Assembly (NCBI RefSeq): GCF_000519085.1
Contig: NZ_KI912577.1
Span: 4,768,035-4,832,034 of the forward strand
Direction of reading: 5' to 3'
DNA: 64,000 nt
DNA from: Methylobacterium sp. 10
GTDB taxonomy: Bacteria > Pseudomonadota > Alphaproteobacteria > Rhizobiales > Beijerinckiaceae
Under the pieces are notes generated by a model. That model saw only the letters and a program-made list of their open reading frames with translations. It ran no database searches and was not told where the DNA came from. A program made the translations under genes and the position numbers. Positions 61,652-64,000 of the stretch are shown here, piece after piece; position 1 is the first letter of the stretch, and each line of letters begins with the position of its first letter.

Positions 61652-61679
61652 GGCACGCCTTCCCGTCCTGAACCGATCC

Positions 61680-61709
61680 ATCCCGAAAACCCGACCCGGT
61701 TTTCGGGAT
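61680..61709. terminator. Shared terminator between convergent genes
   Basis: A perfect 12-bp inverted repeat (61680-61691 with 61698-61709, ATCCCGAAAACC and its complement) with a six-base loop, 28 bases after the repeat-protein gene and 6 bases before the end of the oppositely directed ene-reductase gene. There is no long T tail on either strand, so efficiency is uncertain. Confidence 0.6.
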
Positions 61710-61715
61710 CAGGCA

Positions 61716-62819
61716 TCAGCGCCGGAACGCCACGGGGCCGTTCATGCCCGGCCAGTCGGAATAGCCGTTGGCGCCGCCGCCATACCAATAGGCCTTCGGA
61801 GCCTCGGCGAGCGGTGCGCCGGTACGGAGGCGCTCGACCAGATCGGGATTGGCGATGTAGGGCCGGCCGAAGCTGAACAGGTCCGCCCTCCCCTCGGCGA
61901 GGTCCTTCTCGGCGAGTTCGAGCGTGTACTGGTTGTTGCCGATATAGGCGCCCTGGAACCGCTCGCGGATCTGGCCGAAATCGACCTCGTCCGGCACGTC
62001 GCGGGTCTGCTGGGTCACGCCCTCGATCGTGTGGACGTAGAGCAGGTCGAACCCGTTCAGGGCGTCGATATAGGCGCCGAAGGTCGCCTTCGGATCGCTG
62101 TCCAGCGGCGTCTTGCCCGGTTCCGTGGTGGCGGGCGATAGGCGGATGCCGACGCGCTTGCCGCCCCAGACCTCGGTCACCGCTTTTACAACGGCGAGGG
62201 GAAAGCGCAGGCGGTTCTCGATCGAGCCGCCGTACTGGTCGGTCCGCTTGTTGGTGGAATCGCGCACGAACTGTTCGAGCAGGTAATTGTTGGCCGAGTG
62301 GATCTCGACGCCGTCGAACCCCGCGCGCTTCGCATTCTCGGCGGCCTTGCGATAATCCTCGACGATGCCCGGGATTTCGTCCGTTTCCAGTGCACGGGGC
62401 GTCTCGTGCGGCTTCATGCCGGATTTCGTGAACGCCATGCCTTCGGGCTTCAGTGCCGACGGCGCCACCGGCGACTGACCGTTGGGCTGCACGTCGGGAT
62501 GCGAGATGCGGCCGGTATGCCAGAGTTGCAGGAAGATGCGACCGTCATTGGCGTGAACCGCGGCGGTGACGGGCTTCCATCCCTCCACCTGCGCATCGGT
62601 CCAGATGCCCGGCGTCAGCGCGTAGCCGACCGCCTGAGGCGAGATGTTCGTCGCCTCGGAGATGATGAGGCCGGCATTGGCGCGCTGGGCATAGTAATCG
62701 ACCGCGAAATCCGGGGGGATGCCCTCGTCGGACGACCGGCTCCGCGTCAACGGCGCCATGACGACGCGGTTCTTGAGGGTGAGGTCGCCGAGGGTAAAGG
62801 GTTCGAGGATCGGGCTCAT
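61716..62819 (-). CDS. Old Yellow Enzyme-family FMN ene-reductase (NemA-like)
   Basis: A 367-residue FMN-dependent (alpha/beta)8 barrel. The segment MSPILEPFTLGDLTLKNRVVMAPLTRSR is the usual start, EIHSANNYLLEQFVRDSTNKRTDQYGGS carries the His/Asn substrate pair, and LFSFGRPYIANPDLVERL the phosphate-binding end. It reduces activated alkenes, nitro compounds or maleimides with NADPH. The ATG at 62819 is the family N terminus; an upstream in-frame codon only adds a few residues. Confidence 0.93.
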   Translation of the reverse strand: MSPILEPFTLGDLTLKNRVVMAPLTRSRSSDEGIPPDFAVDYYAQRANAGLIISEATNISPQAVGYALTPGIWTDAQVEGWKPVTAAVHANDGRIFLQLWHTGRISHPDVQPNGQSPVAPSALKPEGMAFTKSGMKPHETPRALETDEIPGIVEDYRKAAENAKRAGFDGVEIHSANNYLLEQFVRDSTNKRTDQYGGSIENRLRFPLAVVKAVTEVWGGKRVGIRLSPATTEPGKTPLDSDPKATFGAYIDALNGFDLLYVHTIEGVTQQTRDVPDEVDFGQIRERFQGAYIGNNQYTLELAEKDLAEGRADLFSFGRPYIANPDLVERLRTGAPLAEAPKAYWYGGGANGYSDWPGMNGPVAFRR

Positions 62820-63034
62820 GACGCGTGAAAATCCTTGGGGCAAGATGTCGTCGGAAGGCGGTGCGGCCCTCCGGTGCTGACCTCACCCGATCCGGCCCGG
62901 GCGGTCCCGACCTGTCCCTTGGATGACGGTGGGGCGAACGCAAAGGACGGGGGTGAGGCGGGATGAGCGGGAAATCCCGTGCCGCCTCGCCTAGTTCCCC
63001 CGCCCGGCCGAGCCTTCGCGACGCAGCCTCGACC

Positions 63035-63919
63035 TCAATACCCTCTGGCGGCGATGGAATCCGACCAGTTCACCGCGCGGCGCGCCATGCTGATATGCTG
63101 GCGCTCGTACATGCGGCCCTCGACCTTGATGGCCCCGCGCTTGGCGTTCTCGGGCTTGTCGAAGGCCTCGATCACCAGGGTGGCGCGGCGCACCTCCTCC
63201 TCCGTCGGAGCGAAGGAGGTGTTGGCCGGCTCGAGCTGGTTGGGATGGATCAGCGTCTTGCCGTCGAAGCCGAGGTCGCGCGCCTGGCGGCACTCGGTGC
63301 GGCACCCTTCGATGTCGCCGATGTCGTTCCACACGCCATCGAGGATGGTGAGGCCCTCCGCGCGGGCGGCGGCCAGGGTGAACATCATCCAGGGCAGCAT
63401 CGGCACCCGGCCGGGCACGAGCTGCGCCCAGGTATCCTTGGCGAGGTCGTTGGTCCCGAGGACGAAGCAGGTGAGCCGGGTGCGCCGGTCGCGCCGCGCC
63501 TTGGCGATGTCCTGGATGTTGAGGATCGCCGCCGGGGTCTCGATCATCGCCCAGACGTCGATGCTCTCGGGAGCGTCCAGGGCTTCGAGATGGTTGGCGA
63601 TGCTCTCCAGCACCGCGGGCGAGGAGACTTTCGGCATCAGGATGGCGTCGGGCCGGGCTTCGATCGCCGCCTTCAGGTCCGCCTCGCCCCAGGGGGTCTG
63701 CGGAGCGTTGACGCGGATCACGAGCTCGCGGTCGCCGTATCCGCCGCCCTTCACCGCCGCGCAGACCTGCTCGCGGGCCAGCACCTTCTCGTCCGGTCCC
63801 ACCGCGTCTTCGAGGTCCAGGATCAGGGCATCGGCCTGCAGGGACTTCGCCTTGTCGAGGGCCCTCTGGTTCGAGCCGGGCATGTAGAGGACGCTGCGGC
63901 GCAGGCGGAGATCGGACAT
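63035..63919 (-). CDS. CitE-family CoA-ester lyase, Mcl2-like ((3S)-malyl-CoA thioesterase or related)
   Basis: A 294-residue HpcH/HpaI-type (alpha/beta)8 protein: RRSVLYMPGSNQRALDKAKSLQADALILDLEDAVGPDEK, IETPAAILN, FVLGTNDLAKDT and GFDGKTLIHPNQLEPAN are the conserved blocks, with the metal-binding Glu/Asp in DLEDAV and IETP. By recall it is closer to the short Mcl2 thioesterases of the ethylmalonyl-CoA pathway than to the 324-residue malyl-CoA lyase MclA. That pathway is used by methylotrophs for glyoxylate regeneration. Exact activity (lyase or thioesterase) is not certain. The 81 bases beyond its start show nothing definite. Confidence 0.85.
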   Translation of the reverse strand: MSDLRLRRSVLYMPGSNQRALDKAKSLQADALILDLEDAVGPDEKVLAREQVCAAVKGGGYGDRELVIRVNAPQTPWGEADLKAAIEARPDAILMPKVSSPAVLESIANHLEALDAPESIDVWAMIETPAAILNIQDIAKARRDRRTRLTCFVLGTNDLAKDTWAQLVPGRVPMLPWMMFTLAAARAEGLTILDGVWNDIGDIEGCRTECRQARDLGFDGKTLIHPNQLEPANTSFAPTEEEVRRATLVIEAFDKPENAKRGAIKVEGRMYERQHISMARRAVNWSDSIAARGY

Positions 63920-64000
63920 GGATCCATTCCAGTGATGATGCGGTGCAGCTTAATGCAACACGGCTGCCGAGACAGCCCTGCGGATATAAAATGCGTGTCG

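Noticed and set aside
63985..63990. TATAAA near the right edge as a -10 box
   Set aside because: No acceptable -35 element at 16-18 bases and no gene visible before the window ends.

Overview
The window is high-GC, densely coded DNA from a chromosome of an alphaproteobacterium of the order Rhizobiales. A Methylobacterium-like genus is the best guess. The grounds are the rpsT-dnaA-dnaN-recF and mutM/ubiE-ubiB-coaBC neighbourhoods, the flagellar gene order, FliX, a CtrA-type site, a PQQ dehydrogenase and a CitE-family malyl-CoA-type lyase. The assignment to genus is inference. I saw no rRNA, tRNA, CRISPR array, transposase or prophage.

Layout. 1-13 kb: mixed metabolic and cell-envelope genes. 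These are a CobW-type metallochaperone cut by the window edge, a DUF1192 protein, a lipoprotein hydrolase, a lytic transglycosylase, a fused dual ABC ATPase followed by phosphopentomutase (deoB), a thioesterase, a PQQ dehydrogenase, an ankyrin protein translationally coupled to a PRISE-type reductase, a transglutaminase-like protein and a VOC protein. 13-22 kb: genome maintenance and ubiquinone genes (uvrB, a YidB-like gene, mutM divergent from ubiE-ubiB-coaBC). 22-30 kb: small detoxification genes, then rpsT (clear promoter and terminator) and the dnaA-dnaN-recF replication block, then a DUF5993-dsbB pair and a LysE exporter. 30-37.3 kb: recQ, a membrane protein, and purL-bolA-grxD with a DUF29 gene inserted. 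37.3-39.5 kb: an AT-rich, almost gene-free island, a coiled-coil membrane protein and a porin-domain fragment.

39.5-61.7 kb is a flagellar locus. It holds flgN-like, flgJ-type rod-binding and flgI genes, divergent fliX, a large hybrid histidine kinase, dksA, a 58-residue membrane protein, the flgF-flgG-flgA-flgH operon, and the divergent fliL-fliM-DUF6468-motE operon preceded by a perfect TTAA-N7-TTAAC (CtrA-type) site. Between motE and a 1130-residue repeat protein lie about 4.6 kb of apparently accessory genes: IalB-like, a small secreted protein, an RTX protein, two overlapping mini-membrane genes, a YdcZ-type transporter, a small secreted protein and a three-hairpin small-RNA candidate. 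The window closes with an Old Yellow Enzyme and a CitE-family CoA-ester lyase.

The observations most worth following are: the structured RNA at about 57.95-58.08 kb with a CUCCCA loop; the exact 20-residue tandem motif in the FliM N terminus; the DsbB variant with its second cysteine pair on a fifth membrane segment; the porin-domain mini-gene beside an AT-rich island; and substituted catalytic residues in the PQQ dehydrogenase and the transglutaminase-like protein.
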